Below the pieces are notes generated by a model. It was not told where the DNA came from and searched no databases. It was given only the letters and a program-made list of their open reading frames with translations. Below, piece by piece: positions 25,453 through 33,227 of a stretch of DNA of 64,000 nt. The first letter of the stretch is position 1; each line of letters starts with the position of its first letter. A program made the position numbers and the translations under genes. The DNA comes from JAQWQB01 sp047636995. GTDB lineage: Bacteria; Bacteroidota; Bacteroidia; Flavobacteriales_D; Sanyastnellaceae. The DNA is taken from positions 22,390-86,389 of the forward strand of contig JBLIGQ010000009.1 of NCBI GenBank assembly GCA_047636995.1, in the 5' to 3' direction.

Positions 25453-27006
25453 CTATGAACTGCAGCTCAGCATTGAGCATCCTATTTTGTGATCAGCCCA
25501 GCTTGGTCTTTTCGCAAACCACTTCTCCATGTCTGGCTGTTCTGCGTAAGGCGATTTAAGCAGAACGAAAAGTTCATCAACCAAAGCGTAATCGTCCTTA
25601 TCAGCAGCATCTATAGCAAGCTGCGCCATGTAGTTTCGAAGTACATATTTCGGATTCGAACTGTGCATCAGTTCAATGCGTTCTTGGGGCGAAATGGTAT
25701 TGGCAGCAAGTCTGTTCCCATAACGCATCAACCAATCTTCCCACTGCTCTTCAAAAGCCATGAATGCTTCCTCGTTCGCATAACTATCGTTTCGGATGAG
25801 TTTGATTTGTTCTGCTTCCTGTCCCAACCGGAATGCAGACAGTCTGCGGAAAAACAAAGTCATATCCACCTCGCTTTTTTCAAGCATTTCAGTCAAATCA
25901 GAGATGAGCAATCCATCGGTCTCATGCGTCTCATTGATACCTAATTTGACCTTCATCATCTCATCGTACTTCACCTGAAAAGTTGGCTCGTACTTTGCCA
26001 AGACCGCTTGCAAACCCTCCACCTCTTCAATCAGCGGAAACAGTGCATTTGCCAAACGCACTAAATTCCAAAATGCCACTCCTGCTTGATTTCCATATCG
26101 GTACCTGCTATTTTTCGCATCTGTAGTATTGGGTGTCCAGTTCGGGTCATACCCTTCCAACCAACCGTACGGTCCATAATCAATTGTAATGCCGTGCACT
26201 GATAGGTTATCAGTATTCATCACGCCGTGCACAAAACCAACACGCTGCCATTGGAGCACCATCTCAAGTGTTGAATGTAAGATGTGTTCGAAGAAAGTGA
26301 GGTAATCTTCCTTTGTCTCGAATGATAAATTAAGGTTGAGTTTCGCAGCAGAGAACACTACTAGTTTTTTCAAATTATTTGTATCGCTTCGCGAAGCAAA
26401 CAATTCAAAGCTACCGAAGCGAATAAAACTTGGCGAAACGCGACAAACCACGGCGCCCTTCTCATAAGCAGGGTTTCCGTTGTACAATACATCACGAAGC
26501 ACCTGTCTATTCGTTTCTACCAGAGACAAAGCGCGTGTTGTAGGAACGCCCAGATGAAACATCGCTTCACTGCATAAATACTCTCTGATAGAAGAGCGCA
26601 AAACGGCGTATCCATCAGCTGTTCGCGAATAAGGTGTCCTTCCTGAACCTTTCAATTGCAAGGCCCAAGATTGCGTTGCTCCTTTCAATTCACCAATGTT
26701 TATGGCTCGTCCATCTCCCAACTGTCCGGCCCATTGACCAAATTGATGTCCGCCATAAGCCATGGCATACGGACGTTGTTCTTCCAACCTTACATTCCCT
26801 GCAACAAGTTGCAAGAAAGCCTCATCAGTGAGGTGAACTAAGCCCAACTCAGACTTCATTTCTGGACTCGCATGCACCAGTTTCGGATGGTCTGAAAATT
26901 CAGGATCAACATATGAAAAGTGGGCCTCAGCTACTTGGCGACTCTTGGAGTTTTCGATGGGATCAGCCACCAATTTGTTTTCGAATGTCTGCGTAATACC
27001 TTCCAT
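25453..27006 (-). CDS. selO: SelO-family protein adenylyltransferase (YdiU)
   Basis: Pseudokinase-fold enzyme that transfers AMP from ATP to Ser/Thr/Tyr of target proteins, tied to redox homeostasis. Motifs are GQWAGQLGDGRAINIGE, the nucleotide-binding LQLKGSGRTPYSRTADG (about residues 105-122), HGVMNTDNLSVHG and the metal-binding DYGPYGWLEGY. The C-terminus ends CSS, with Cys two residues before the last, the position of selenocysteine in human SELENOO. The activation-loop Cys used for the regulatory disulfide in the Escherichia coli enzyme is replaced here (the segment reads NWTPNTTD). Immediately downstream of the msrB-msrA unit on the same strand, but separated by a terminator. Confidence 0.94.
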   Translation of the reverse strand: MEGITQTFENKLVADPIENSKSRQVAEAHFSYVDPEFSDHPKLVHASPEMKSELGLVHLTDEAFLQLVAGNVRLEEQRPYAMAYGGHQFGQWAGQLGDGRAINIGELKGATQSWALQLKGSGRTPYSRTADGYAVLRSSIREYLCSEAMFHLGVPTTRALSLVETNRQVLRDVLYNGNPAYEKGAVVCRVSPSFIRFGSFELFASRSDTNNLKKLVVFSAAKLNLNLSFETKEDYLTFFEHILHSTLEMVLQWQRVGFVHGVMNTDNLSVHGITIDYGPYGWLEGYDPNWTPNTTDAKNSRYRYGNQAGVAFWNLVRLANALFPLIEEVEGLQAVLAKYEPTFQVKYDEMMKVKLGINETHETDGLLISDLTEMLEKSEVDMTLFFRRLSAFRLGQEAEQIKLIRNDSYANEEAFMAFEEQWEDWLMRYGNRLAANTISPQERIELMHSSNPKYVLRNYMAQLAIDAADKDDYALVDELFVLLKSPYAEQPDMEKWFAKRPSWADHKIGCSMLSCSS

Positions 27007-27028
27007 AGAATTCGTTGCTGCTTTTGAA

Positions 27029-27058
27029 GAAAAAAAAGCGCCGTCATTTGACAGCGCC
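27029..27058 (-). terminator. Intrinsic terminator after msrA
   Basis: The minus strand forms GCGCTGTC, loop AAAT, GACGGCGC (one G-U pair), followed by eight T. It separates the msrB-msrA unit from selO. Confidence 0.88.
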
Positions 27059-27066
27059 CTTAAACC

Positions 27067-27618
27067 TTAAGCCCCTTCTTTCAAGAGGTCTGCATATTTT
27101 GCTCGGAGCTTGTTCACTTTTGGCGTGATCACTGCGCTGCAATAGCCATCGCTTCCGTTGTTATTATAGTAATTTTGGTGATGGCCCTCAGCCGAATAGT
27201 AAACACCCAACTCAGACAATTCAGTCACAATTGGGTCATCATAAGAGCTCGCTGCTTCAACCAAAACTTCCTCAGCCACTGATTTCTGTATATCTGAATG
27301 GTAGTAAATTACAGATCGGTATTGTGTACCTCTATCAGCACCCTGTCTGTTCAAGGTTGTAGGATCATGGGACGTCATGAATACCGTTAACAATTGGCCA
27401 AAGCTAATGATACTCGGGTCGAATGTCACTTGCACAACCTCTGCGTGTCCGGTTAGACCAGAGCACACTTCACGGTAGGTTGGCTTCCCAGGAGCAGTTC
27501 CACCTGTGTATCCTGACTCTATTCGTTCCACACCTTTCAGGCGTTGCATCACAGCTTCCACACACCAAAAACATCCACCTCCAAAGGTGGCCACTTCCAT
27601 ATTAGACATTGTGTTCAA
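27067..27618 (-). CDS. msrA: Peptide-methionine (S)-S-oxide reductase
   Basis: Repairs the S-epimer of methionine sulfoxide in proteins using thioredoxin. The catalytic motif GGCFWCVEAV is at residues 14-23 with nucleophilic Cys16. GYTGG, the HAEVVQV segment and YRSVIYYH follow, and the C-terminal part has EGHHQNYY. The first ATG (27618) overlaps msrB by 17 bases; ATGs at 27609 and 27600 are alternatives with the same core. Translational coupling to msrB is likely. Both epimers of methionine sulfoxide would be repaired by this pair. Confidence 0.95.
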   Translation of the reverse strand: MNTMSNMEVATFGGGCFWCVEAVMQRLKGVERIESGYTGGTAPGKPTYREVCSGLTGHAEVVQVTFDPSIISFGQLLTVFMTSHDPTTLNRQGADRGTQYRSVIYYHSDIQKSVAEEVLVEAASSYDDPIVTELSELGVYYSAEGHHQNYYNNNGSDGYCSAVITPKVNKLRAKYADLLKEGA

Positions 27619-28051
27619 GTTTTAATGATTCTGAATTAATGCAATACCTCAATCCACTGGGTGCTGGTCCATCTGGAAACACATGTCCGAGATGCGCATC
27701 ACATGTATTGCACATGACTTCTACTCTCACCATTCCAAAGGCGGTATCCTTCTCATACTGAATGGCTCCTTCTGAAGCGGGCTGGGTAAAACTAGGCCAA
27801 CCTGTTCCTGATTCAAATTTAATGGTACTATCGAATAGTGCCGTGTTACAGCAGATGCAGTTGTATTTCCCCGCTTCATGCGCTGTGCAGTATTCACCAG
27901 ACCCGGCAGGTTCGGTACCCTTTAAGCGCGCAATTCGAAATTGCTCAGGCGTAAGCAGCGCTTTCCACTCCTCGGGCGTTTTCTCTACCCGCGTTTCAGG
28001 CACTGAATTACCATCACTAGCAAATCTGATTACATCTGTCCAATTGAGCAT
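27602..28051 (-). CDS. msrB: Peptide-methionine (R)-S-oxide reductase
   Basis: Reduces the R-epimer of methionine sulfoxide. Structural zinc Cys pairs are in YNCICCNTALF and VMCNTCDAHLGHVF; the catalytic Cys is in RYCINSESL near the C-terminus; GTGWPSFTQP binds substrate. At 149 residues with no signal peptide it should be cytoplasmic. First gene of the msrB-msrA unit. The upstream region has a possible -7 element (AACTTTGC on the minus strand near 28150), which would give a leader of about 95 bases. Confidence 0.95.
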   Translation of the reverse strand: MLNWTDVIRFASDGNSVPETRVEKTPEEWKALLTPEQFRIARLKGTEPAGSGEYCTAHEAGKYNCICCNTALFDSTIKFESGTGWPSFTQPASEGAIQYEKDTAFGMVRVEVMCNTCDAHLGHVFPDGPAPSGLRYCINSESLKLEHNV

Positions 28052-28534
28052 AAAATATACTTTTTGTGGTGATTCAATAACAGAACTGAGCGGTCTCCAA
28101 TTTAGAATTGAAGGTGGTCAATCACGTTCCCCTAATAGAACCATTTTGTAGGTGCAAAGTTCGCAAATTAAGGACGAAGAGGTATCACATAATTGTCCTG
28201 AAATGTTTAGTTGCATTCCCACGATCGGGAGCGGCAATTCGGAATAAAACCGAAACCGATCTAGTTTACGAAAGTATCAGCAGAAGGAGAAGAAAATCGC
28301 AAATGGGCGGTCCGTTGAAGCCATAGTGATTACTCCATTTACAAAGTTCTTTGCTACGTCCACAAAGTTGTTGTCGGGGGTGTTGGATTTGTAAGGAGCT
28401 TTGCCGTGGGGAAAGGGCTAGTCTTATTCCATAGATAGTAGTGGTAATAGTAACAATAGTGTAAGAGGGGTAAATCAAAAAAGGAAACGAGCGGATCCGC
28501 ACTCATTCATCATATTCCCACTTTAAATCAACTC
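28052..28534. other. 483-base region without a recognisable gene
   Basis: Between msrB and the small membrane-protein frame. It holds the msrB leader (about 28052-28150). The remaining 380 bases have different texture from the rest of the window: G-rich on the plus strand (for example GTCGGGGGTGTTGG near 28372) and no open frame that looks coding. Short minus-strand frames exist but have no recognisable domain. I see no tRNA, riboswitch or repeat here. A decayed gene or a non-coding RNA cannot be excluded. Confidence 0.5.
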
Positions 28535-28831
28535 ATGGAACAAAGCATCGGTAAAATAATTACCTCAATAGCAATCTTGCTTGGGGCACCGATACTCGCC
28601 TTAATTCACTTGTCCCTCTTTACAGGTGTGAACGGAATCTTCGCTGTACTATTCTACTTCATGCTTCCGAAGGTAGCCATCATTGCATCTGCTCTCTTTA
28701 TTGGCGGACTAGACTTTCTAAAGGCACTTGTCTCTCTGTTCAAGAAATCCAATCTGCAACAGACTGGAAGAGCAGGGCATGACAAAAAATATGCTTCGTC
28801 TTCCATGCTCACCTCAACCGCTGTACACTGA
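28535..28831 (+). CDS. Small hypothetical membrane protein, apparently cut short by an in-frame TGA
   Basis: Unrecognised 98-residue protein with two strongly hydrophobic helices (about residues 8-30, IAILLGAPILALIHLSLF, and 34-66), then a polar linker. The same frame continues after the TGA at 28829-28831 for another 48 residues to a TGA at 28973-28975. That extension contains a further hydrophobic helix, so the intact protein was probably about 146 residues with three helices. A change of TGA to TGG would restore it. Either the gene carries a nonsense mutation, a read-through occurs, or the shorter product is real. No neighbour gives a functional hint. Confidence 0.5.
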   Translation: MEQSIGKIITSIAILLGAPILALIHLSLFTGVNGIFAVLFYFMLPKVAIIASALFIGGLDFLKALVSLFKKSNLQQTGRAGHDKKYASSSMLTSTAVH

Positions 28832-28975
28832 TTTGTCGGTCTCCTTTCTGGCATCTTCTCTGATGCTAGATTCTTCAAAATGATTGGCGTCTTCAGCTTG
28901 ATTGGATTCGTCTGTGGATTCATTGTCTATCAGTTATCCCAAAAGAACTTTTTTGACCCATACGAGCGCTTTTGA
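28832..28975 (+). pseudogene. In-frame continuation of the small membrane protein beyond the TGA
   Basis: Read in the frame of the preceding CDS, this stretch encodes FVGLLSGIFSDARFF, then MIGVFSLIGFVCGFIVYQ, then LSQKNFFDPYERF and a stop. It has normal codon use and a clear membrane helix, unlike random sequence. It has no good start of its own apart from an internal ATG (residue 17 of the extension). Confidence 0.45.
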
Positions 28976-29085
28976 TGTGATCTGCGTTGCTTTTTCTGAG
29001 TATCCGCCGAAACGATGTGAAGATCTAAGAATTACTTCGTGATTCCCTTATTGGTGAGAAAAGACCTCAAAGTTGAAAAGTCATA

Positions 29086-29110
29086 CTGATTTGGCAAGAG
29101 CCTAAATCAG
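29086..29110. repeat. Hairpin upstream of the long inverted repeat
   Basis: CTGATTTGGC and GCCTAAATCAG pair with a single bulged T around a five-base loop. No T run follows. It is the first of three stacked hairpins on the 3' side of tRNA-His. Confidence 0.5.
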
Positions 29111-29117
29111 CAAGTCC

Positions 29118-29174
29118 TTTTTTTGTGCTTTTTAAAAGCGCGAACAAGTTCGGCTTTTAAAAAGCACAAAAAAA
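29118..29174. repeat. Perfect 22-bp inverted repeat, bidirectional terminator-like
   Basis: Arms at 29118-29139 and 29153-29174 are exact reverse complements. A further CGAAC/GTTCG pair inside the loop (141-145 with 148-152) extends the stem. Each arm ends in seven T on its own strand, so it has terminator form in both directions. It lies directly beyond the tRNA-His terminator. Confidence 0.85.
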
Positions 29175-29200
29175 GTCAGACCTTTCAGCCTGACTTTTAT
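29175..29200 (-). terminator. Intrinsic terminator of tRNA-His
   Basis: The minus strand forms AAAAGTCAG, a short loop, CTGACTTTTTTT, seven bases after the tRNA 3' end. The T run is shared with the adjoining inverted repeat. Confidence 0.85.
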
Positions 29201-29206
29201 ACTTTG

Positions 29207-29281
29207 GGTGACCAATGGGAATTGAACCCACGACCTCTGGAACCACAAACCAGCGCTCTAACCGACTGAGCTATGGCCACC
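29207..29281 (-). tRNA. tRNA-His (anticodon GTG)
   Basis: Cloverleaf on the minus strand. The acceptor stem is eight base pairs including the His-specific extra G(-1) paired with C73 (GGTGGCCA with TGGTCACC). D arm: GCTC/GAGC. Anticodon loop: TTGTGGT with GTG at 34-36. T arm: GTGGG-TTCAATT-CCCAT. CCA is not encoded. The anticodon stem ends in a T-T mismatch next to the loop. Followed by terminator hairpins. Confidence 0.95.
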
Positions 29282-29325
29282 ATAAATTGAGAGCGCAAAG
29301 TAACAAATATTCTCCTTTAATTGCA

Positions 29326-30504
29326 ATGGGTAAAAAAGTACTTTTCAAAGTGACAACAAAGAACACTCCATACCACATCCTCTTCTTATCATCTTGGTTC
29401 CCAAACAAGGCGTTTCCTACGCTTGGGAATTTTGTGAGACGACACGCACAATCGGTCAGTAATATGCACCAAGTTAGCGTTTTATATATTTACCCTATAG
29501 AAGGATTGACCGACTATGAGTGGGAAGTGGAACGGGCAGAAAACTACACGCAATACATTCTGTACTACCCTAAAAAACGTTTGAATATTCTTCATTCAGC
29601 ACGTGCTTTTAAGGTCGCTTTACAGAAATTTGAAGCAGAAAATGAGCGAAAAGTTGACTTGATTCACCTAAATGTGCTCTATCCAGCTGCCAGACAAACG
29701 CTTTTTCTGGCAAGAAAATGGCGCATTCCATTTATAATCACCGAACATTGGACCGGTTTTCACGCTGATACACATTCTACAATTCGTCCGTGGCAAAAAG
29801 CACTCATGCGAGCTACAACCAAAGCTGCTGCGTTCGTTTGTCCTGTTTCTGAGCATTTAGCAAAAGCAATGCAAAACCATGGATTGAAAGGAAACTTCAA
29901 AGTGGTTCCGAACGTGGTAGACACAGAACTCTTCACTCCACTGGATTCAAAAGACCAGAAGCAGTTCACTTTCTTACACGTATCTTCCCTACTAGACCAG
30001 CACAAGAATGTCTCTGGATTGCTTCGCGCTTTCAAAACACTTGCCCAAAAACATCCTAGCGTAAAGCTAAAAATAGTGGGGGATGGTGACATCAGACCGC
30101 ATCAGCAATTGGCCATCGAACTAGGAATAAGACAAGAACAAATTGAATTTCGCGGAGAACAACCTTTGGCGATCATTGCGGAGCTAATGAGAAAAGCAAA
30201 CGGATTTGTCTTGTTTAGCAATTATGAAAACCTCCCCTGTGTCATCGGCGAAGCTTTCGCCAGTGGAACGCCAGTCATTTCGACAGATGTTGGCGGGATC
30301 AGTGAACACATGCCTAACTTTGGAGGTAAACTCATTTCGAAAGGAAACGAATCGGAATTGACCCAAGCAATGGAAGCAATGCTCCAGACCACTTATTCAG
30401 AAAAAGAACTCCGTAGTTATGCCGAAACGAATTTTAGCGTCAAAGCAATAGCCAGAGCCTATAGTGAGTTGTACACTGAAGCGCTTAAAACAACTACTGA
30501 ATGA
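29326..30504 (+). CDS. GT4 family glycosyltransferase
   Basis: GT-B fold retaining glycosyltransferase, probably for polysaccharide or LPS sugar chains in the cytoplasm. The N-terminal acceptor domain begins YHILFLSSWFPNKAFPTLGNFVRRHA. The C-terminal Rossmann domain has VPNVVDTELF, LKIVGDGD and the donor-binding segment SNYENLPCVIGEAFASGTPV. The E-x7-E motif there is degenerate: ENLPCVIGE keeps both Glu residues. The ATG at 29326 is used because the frame upstream runs antisense through tRNA-His and gives a spurious N-terminus. The stop overlaps the flippase ATG by four bases. Confidence 0.92.
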   Translation: MGKKVLFKVTTKNTPYHILFLSSWFPNKAFPTLGNFVRRHAQSVSNMHQVSVLYIYPIEGLTDYEWEVERAENYTQYILYYPKKRLNILHSARAFKVALQKFEAENERKVDLIHLNVLYPAARQTLFLARKWRIPFIITEHWTGFHADTHSTIRPWQKALMRATTKAAAFVCPVSEHLAKAMQNHGLKGNFKVVPNVVDTELFTPLDSKDQKQFTFLHVSSLLDQHKNVSGLLRAFKTLAQKHPSVKLKIVGDGDIRPHQQLAIELGIRQEQIEFRGEQPLAIIAELMRKANGFVLFSNYENLPCVIGEAFASGTPVISTDVGGISEHMPNFGGKLISKGNESELTQAMEAMLQTTYSEKELRSYAETNFSVKAIARAYSELYTEALKTTTE

Positions 30505-31772
30505 TTGGAAGGGTTATTTCCAGTATAGGATCGAGACTGTTGATCATGATGCTCACCCTGGTGGTCGTGATTATCAACAGCAAAATACTTGGTGATGAAG
30601 GACAAGGAACCGCAGCACTCATTCAGCTGGGCATTCTACTCATTGTATCTGTGACAAATTTCATCGGTGGCGGAGCAGTTGTATACCTCACCTCCAGATT
30701 GGCTCCAAAATCACTGGTGCTACCCTCTTACCTCTGGTCTATAGCCATCTCAGGAATCTTCTTTCTGTTCTTTTCACTGTTCAACATTGTGCCTCAGGAA
30801 TTCATTTGGCAAATCTGTTGCCTCGGTTTGATTCAAGCACTTTTCACCTTCCACATGCAAGTGGCCATGGGAAAGGAACACATCCATAGCTACAACATCA
30901 TTGTAACAATTCAAGCTTTTATTCTCGCAAGCACACTTGTAATGTATATGCTCGTATGGAAAGAGCATCAAATAGAATCATACATCAAAGCCCTATTCGC
31001 TTCGTTCTCTTGCACCTATATTATTGCACTTGGACTCAGTCTCAAATTCTTCAAATCGAAAAGCAAAGATTCTTTCGGGAAGGTGTTCAAAGAGCTGTGG
31101 AATTACGGGAAATTTGCGCAAGCGGGAAACATTCTGCAGCTATTGAATTACCGTTCCAACCTTTTTCTTCTTGAAAAACTAGCTCTGAACGGAAGGGGGG
31201 CAGCGGGTGTTTTCTCTATCGGACTTTATGCTGGTGAAGCAGTCTGGAACGTAGGGAAAAGCTTAGCTATTGTTCAATACGCACGGATTTCCAACTCCAC
31301 AGATCGAGCCTACAATCAACGCTTAAGCCTCACCTTTCTTTACATCAGTGCGGTGGCTTCTTTGGTGCTCATTTTAATTATGATTGCATTCCCTGACTCA
31401 TTCTACCAGTGGGTCTTTGGAGAAGAAATGGCGGGCTTGCATTCTGTGTTGGTTTGGTTCGCACCAGGGATTTTCGCGAACGCCCTTTCTATGATTTTTT
31501 CGCATCACTTCTCAGGACTGGGTCAACATTTCAGGAACACCATCTCATCTGGAGCAGGCTTGGTAATGCTTCTAATATGCGGCTTCATCCTCATACCATT
31601 ATACCAAGTTGATGGAGCAGCCATGGCAGCTAGCGCAGCCTACATTACTCAATTAATGGTTTTGGGGGGAATGTTTATGAAAGAAGAAAAAGTAGGTTTC
31701 GGCGGCCTAATCCCAAAACGCAGCTGGTTCATTGAAGCCATTGGATACCTCAAAGACCGATCAAAGAAGTGA
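30501..31772 (+). CDS. Polysaccharide/oligosaccharide flippase (MVF superfamily, Wzx-like)
   Basis: Multi-spanning inner-membrane protein (about 12 helices over 423 residues) expected to move lipid-linked sugars across the membrane. The N-terminal pattern ISSIGSRLLIMMLTLVVVIINSKILGDEGQGTAAL is typical of Wzx/MATE-like exporters, where a glycine-rich loop follows helix 1. It is translationally coupled to the upstream glycosyltransferase through ATGA. Only two sugar genes are present, so the polymer cannot be named. Its 3' end overlaps the convergent bshB1 gene by 12 bases. Confidence 0.88.
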   Translation: MIGRVISSIGSRLLIMMLTLVVVIINSKILGDEGQGTAALIQLGILLIVSVTNFIGGGAVVYLTSRLAPKSLVLPSYLWSIAISGIFFLFFSLFNIVPQEFIWQICCLGLIQALFTFHMQVAMGKEHIHSYNIIVTIQAFILASTLVMYMLVWKEHQIESYIKALFASFSCTYIIALGLSLKFFKSKSKDSFGKVFKELWNYGKFAQAGNILQLLNYRSNLFLLEKLALNGRGAAGVFSIGLYAGEAVWNVGKSLAIVQYARISNSTDRAYNQRLSLTFLYISAVASLVLILIMIAFPDSFYQWVFGEEMAGLHSVLVWFAPGIFANALSMIFSHHFSGLGQHFRNTISSGAGLVMLLICGFILIPLYQVDGAAMAASAAYITQLMVLGGMFMKEEKVGFGGLIPKRSWFIEAIGYLKDRSKK

Positions 31773-32477
31773 AAAAAGATCGTTGACCCCTATGTAACGC
31801 TCAACGGTAAATCCTTCTCCGTATTTAGCTCCAATGGGCCTTCCAAACTGCATCGCCCGAGATTCAAGAAAGTCGAAAAAATCTTCTCCGCTAATGGGTG
31901 TTTTTGGACCGGAAGTATCTGGGTCGAAAAACTGTGATTTGAACGCCTTAATGGAATCCATTTTCTTCTGGAAAAAAGGTGTGATGTCTACAACGAAGTC
32001 GGGATCTATGAAATAATCTTGAATGTAGTGGTACACAGCCTTTGGCCTCCAAATCTCTTGCGCCTCTCCGTCCAATTCAGTCTCAACCTTGCGTAATCCT
32101 GATAAAAAGCAGGCTTCAGAAGCCAGCTTTGAACCTTTACCATGATCCGGATGTCTATCTGAAACGGAGTTCATCAACACAATTTCTGGTTGATATTTTC
32201 GCACCATTTTCACGACAGCTCTCAAGTTCTCTTCATTGTGAACGAAGAAACCATCAGCCATCTTCAGATTCTCCCGAGCAGACAACCCTAAAACTTCACC
32301 TGAGTTGGTTGCCTCTATGAGTCGAAGGTCAGCTGAACCTCTGCTCCCTAATTCGCCTTGAGTGAAATCTACGATTCCAACTTTTTTCCCCTGACTAATC
32401 ACCTTTGCAAGGGTTCCTCCAGCTGAAATTTCTGCATCATCAGGATGCGCGGCAAATGCGAGAACGTCTAATTTCAT
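31761..32477 (-). CDS. bshB1: Bacillithiol biosynthesis deacetylase BshB1
   Basis: Zinc-dependent N-deacetylase that converts GlcNAc-malate to GlcN-malate in bacillithiol synthesis. LmbE-family motifs are AAHPDDAE (residues 10-17) and DRHPDHGKGS with the catalytic His. DFTQGELGSRGS and the C-terminal ESRAMQFGRPIGAKYGEGF distinguish BshB1. The ATG at 32477 overlaps the glutathione peroxidase stop as ATGA and gives the normal start MKLDVLAFAAHPDD. bshA and bshC are not in the window. This is good evidence that the organism uses bacillithiol as its low-molecular-weight thiol. Confidence 0.94.
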   Translation of the reverse strand: MKLDVLAFAAHPDDAEISAGGTLAKVISQGKKVGIVDFTQGELGSRGSADLRLIEATNSGEVLGLSARENLKMADGFFVHNEENLRAVVKMVRKYQPEIVLMNSVSDRHPDHGKGSKLASEACFLSGLRKVETELDGEAQEIWRPKAVYHYIQDYFIDPDFVVDITPFFQKKMDSIKAFKSQFFDPDTSGPKTPISGEDFFDFLESRAMQFGRPIGAKYGEGFTVERYIGVNDLFSLL

Positions 32478-33076
32478 TTCGTTACCCAACTTAGAATTTC
32501 TTCGTCAATTGGCAAGGTCTGGGGCTGCACTTCTTTTACAAGATGTCCATTTTCATCAACTAAGAATTTATGAAAATTCCATTTCACCTCGAAATCCCCT
32601 ACTCCATTTTCACTTTTCTGAGTGAGCCATTGATAAATTGGATGAATCGTTTCTCCTTTAACAGCGATTTTCGACATCATAGGAAACGTAACACCGTAAT
32701 TCTTTTGGCAGAAAGAAGCAATCTCACCATCTGAACCCGGCTCTTGCGCACCGAAATCATTTGAGGGAAACCCTATGATTTCAAAATTCTCTCCTCCATG
32801 CGCATCATACAATTCCTGTAGCTGTTCATATTGAGGTGTCAGTCCGCACTCAGAAGCCGTATTCACAATTAGAACCTTCTTTCCTTTCAAACTTGACAAA
32901 TCAAACGGCTGTCCATCAAGTCTGGTTATTTCAAAATCATATAGTGTTTTCATCATAGCTTTGTTAACAGGAACCACTTCACCTTGTTCAAAGAACAGGT
33001 TAGCAAAGGACATCCCCATGAGAGAAAATGCGAACATCGAAAGAGCGATGATGCGAAATAAAACTGATTTACTCAT
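32474..33076 (-). CDS. Exported glutathione peroxidase-family thiol peroxidase
   Basis: Reduces hydroperoxides. The active-site Cys77 is in NTASECGLT. The Gln-containing FPSNDFGAQEPGS and Trp-containing WNFHKFLVDENG complete the catalytic tetrad of the family. An N-terminal hydrophobic segment (about residues 5-23) suggests a signal peptide or membrane anchor, so it may act in the periplasm. The start at 33076 is preferred over 33136 because the extra 20 residues do not look coding. Coupled by ATGA to bshB1, which suggests a thiol-dependent oxidative-stress unit; the real reductant (thioredoxin or bacillithiol/bacilliredoxin) is not shown. Confidence 0.9.
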   Translation of the reverse strand: MSKSVLFRIIALSMFAFSLMGMSFANLFFEQGEVVPVNKAMMKTLYDFEITRLDGQPFDLSSLKGKKVLIVNTASECGLTPQYEQLQELYDAHGGENFEIIGFPSNDFGAQEPGSDGEIASFCQKNYGVTFPMMSKIAVKGETIHPIYQWLTQKSENGVGDFEVKWNFHKFLVDENGHLVKEVQPQTLPIDEEILSWVTK

Positions 33077-33227
33077 GTGTAAAAATACCAAATGTTCAAC
33101 ATACTGATAAAATTCAAAGGAAGAGATACCAACCACTTATGAATAGCGTTCTGTTTAGAACTTTCACCTAACACACACGTACACATCAGCAATTGAACCT
33201 TATTTTTACTGCTTTCCTATAATTACT

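Noticed and set aside
28266..28502. Minus-strand open frame of 78 codons in the sparse region
   Set aside because: Composition is skewed (Ile/Thr then poly-Leu), no start context and no recognisable domain.
28829..28831. Selenocysteine at the in-frame TGA
   Set aside because: No downstream bacterial SECIS-like hairpin next to the codon and no selenoprotein family match; a Trp-to-stop change is simpler.
29118..29174. CRISPR or insertion-sequence terminal repeat
   Set aside because: Only one inverted pair with a 13-base centre and no transposase or spacer array; terminator-like structure explains it best.
29215..29325. N-terminal extension of the glycosyltransferase frame through the tRNA region
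   Set aside because: It is the antisense translation of tRNA-His (the familiar GIEPTTSG artefact); the real start is the ATG at 29326.
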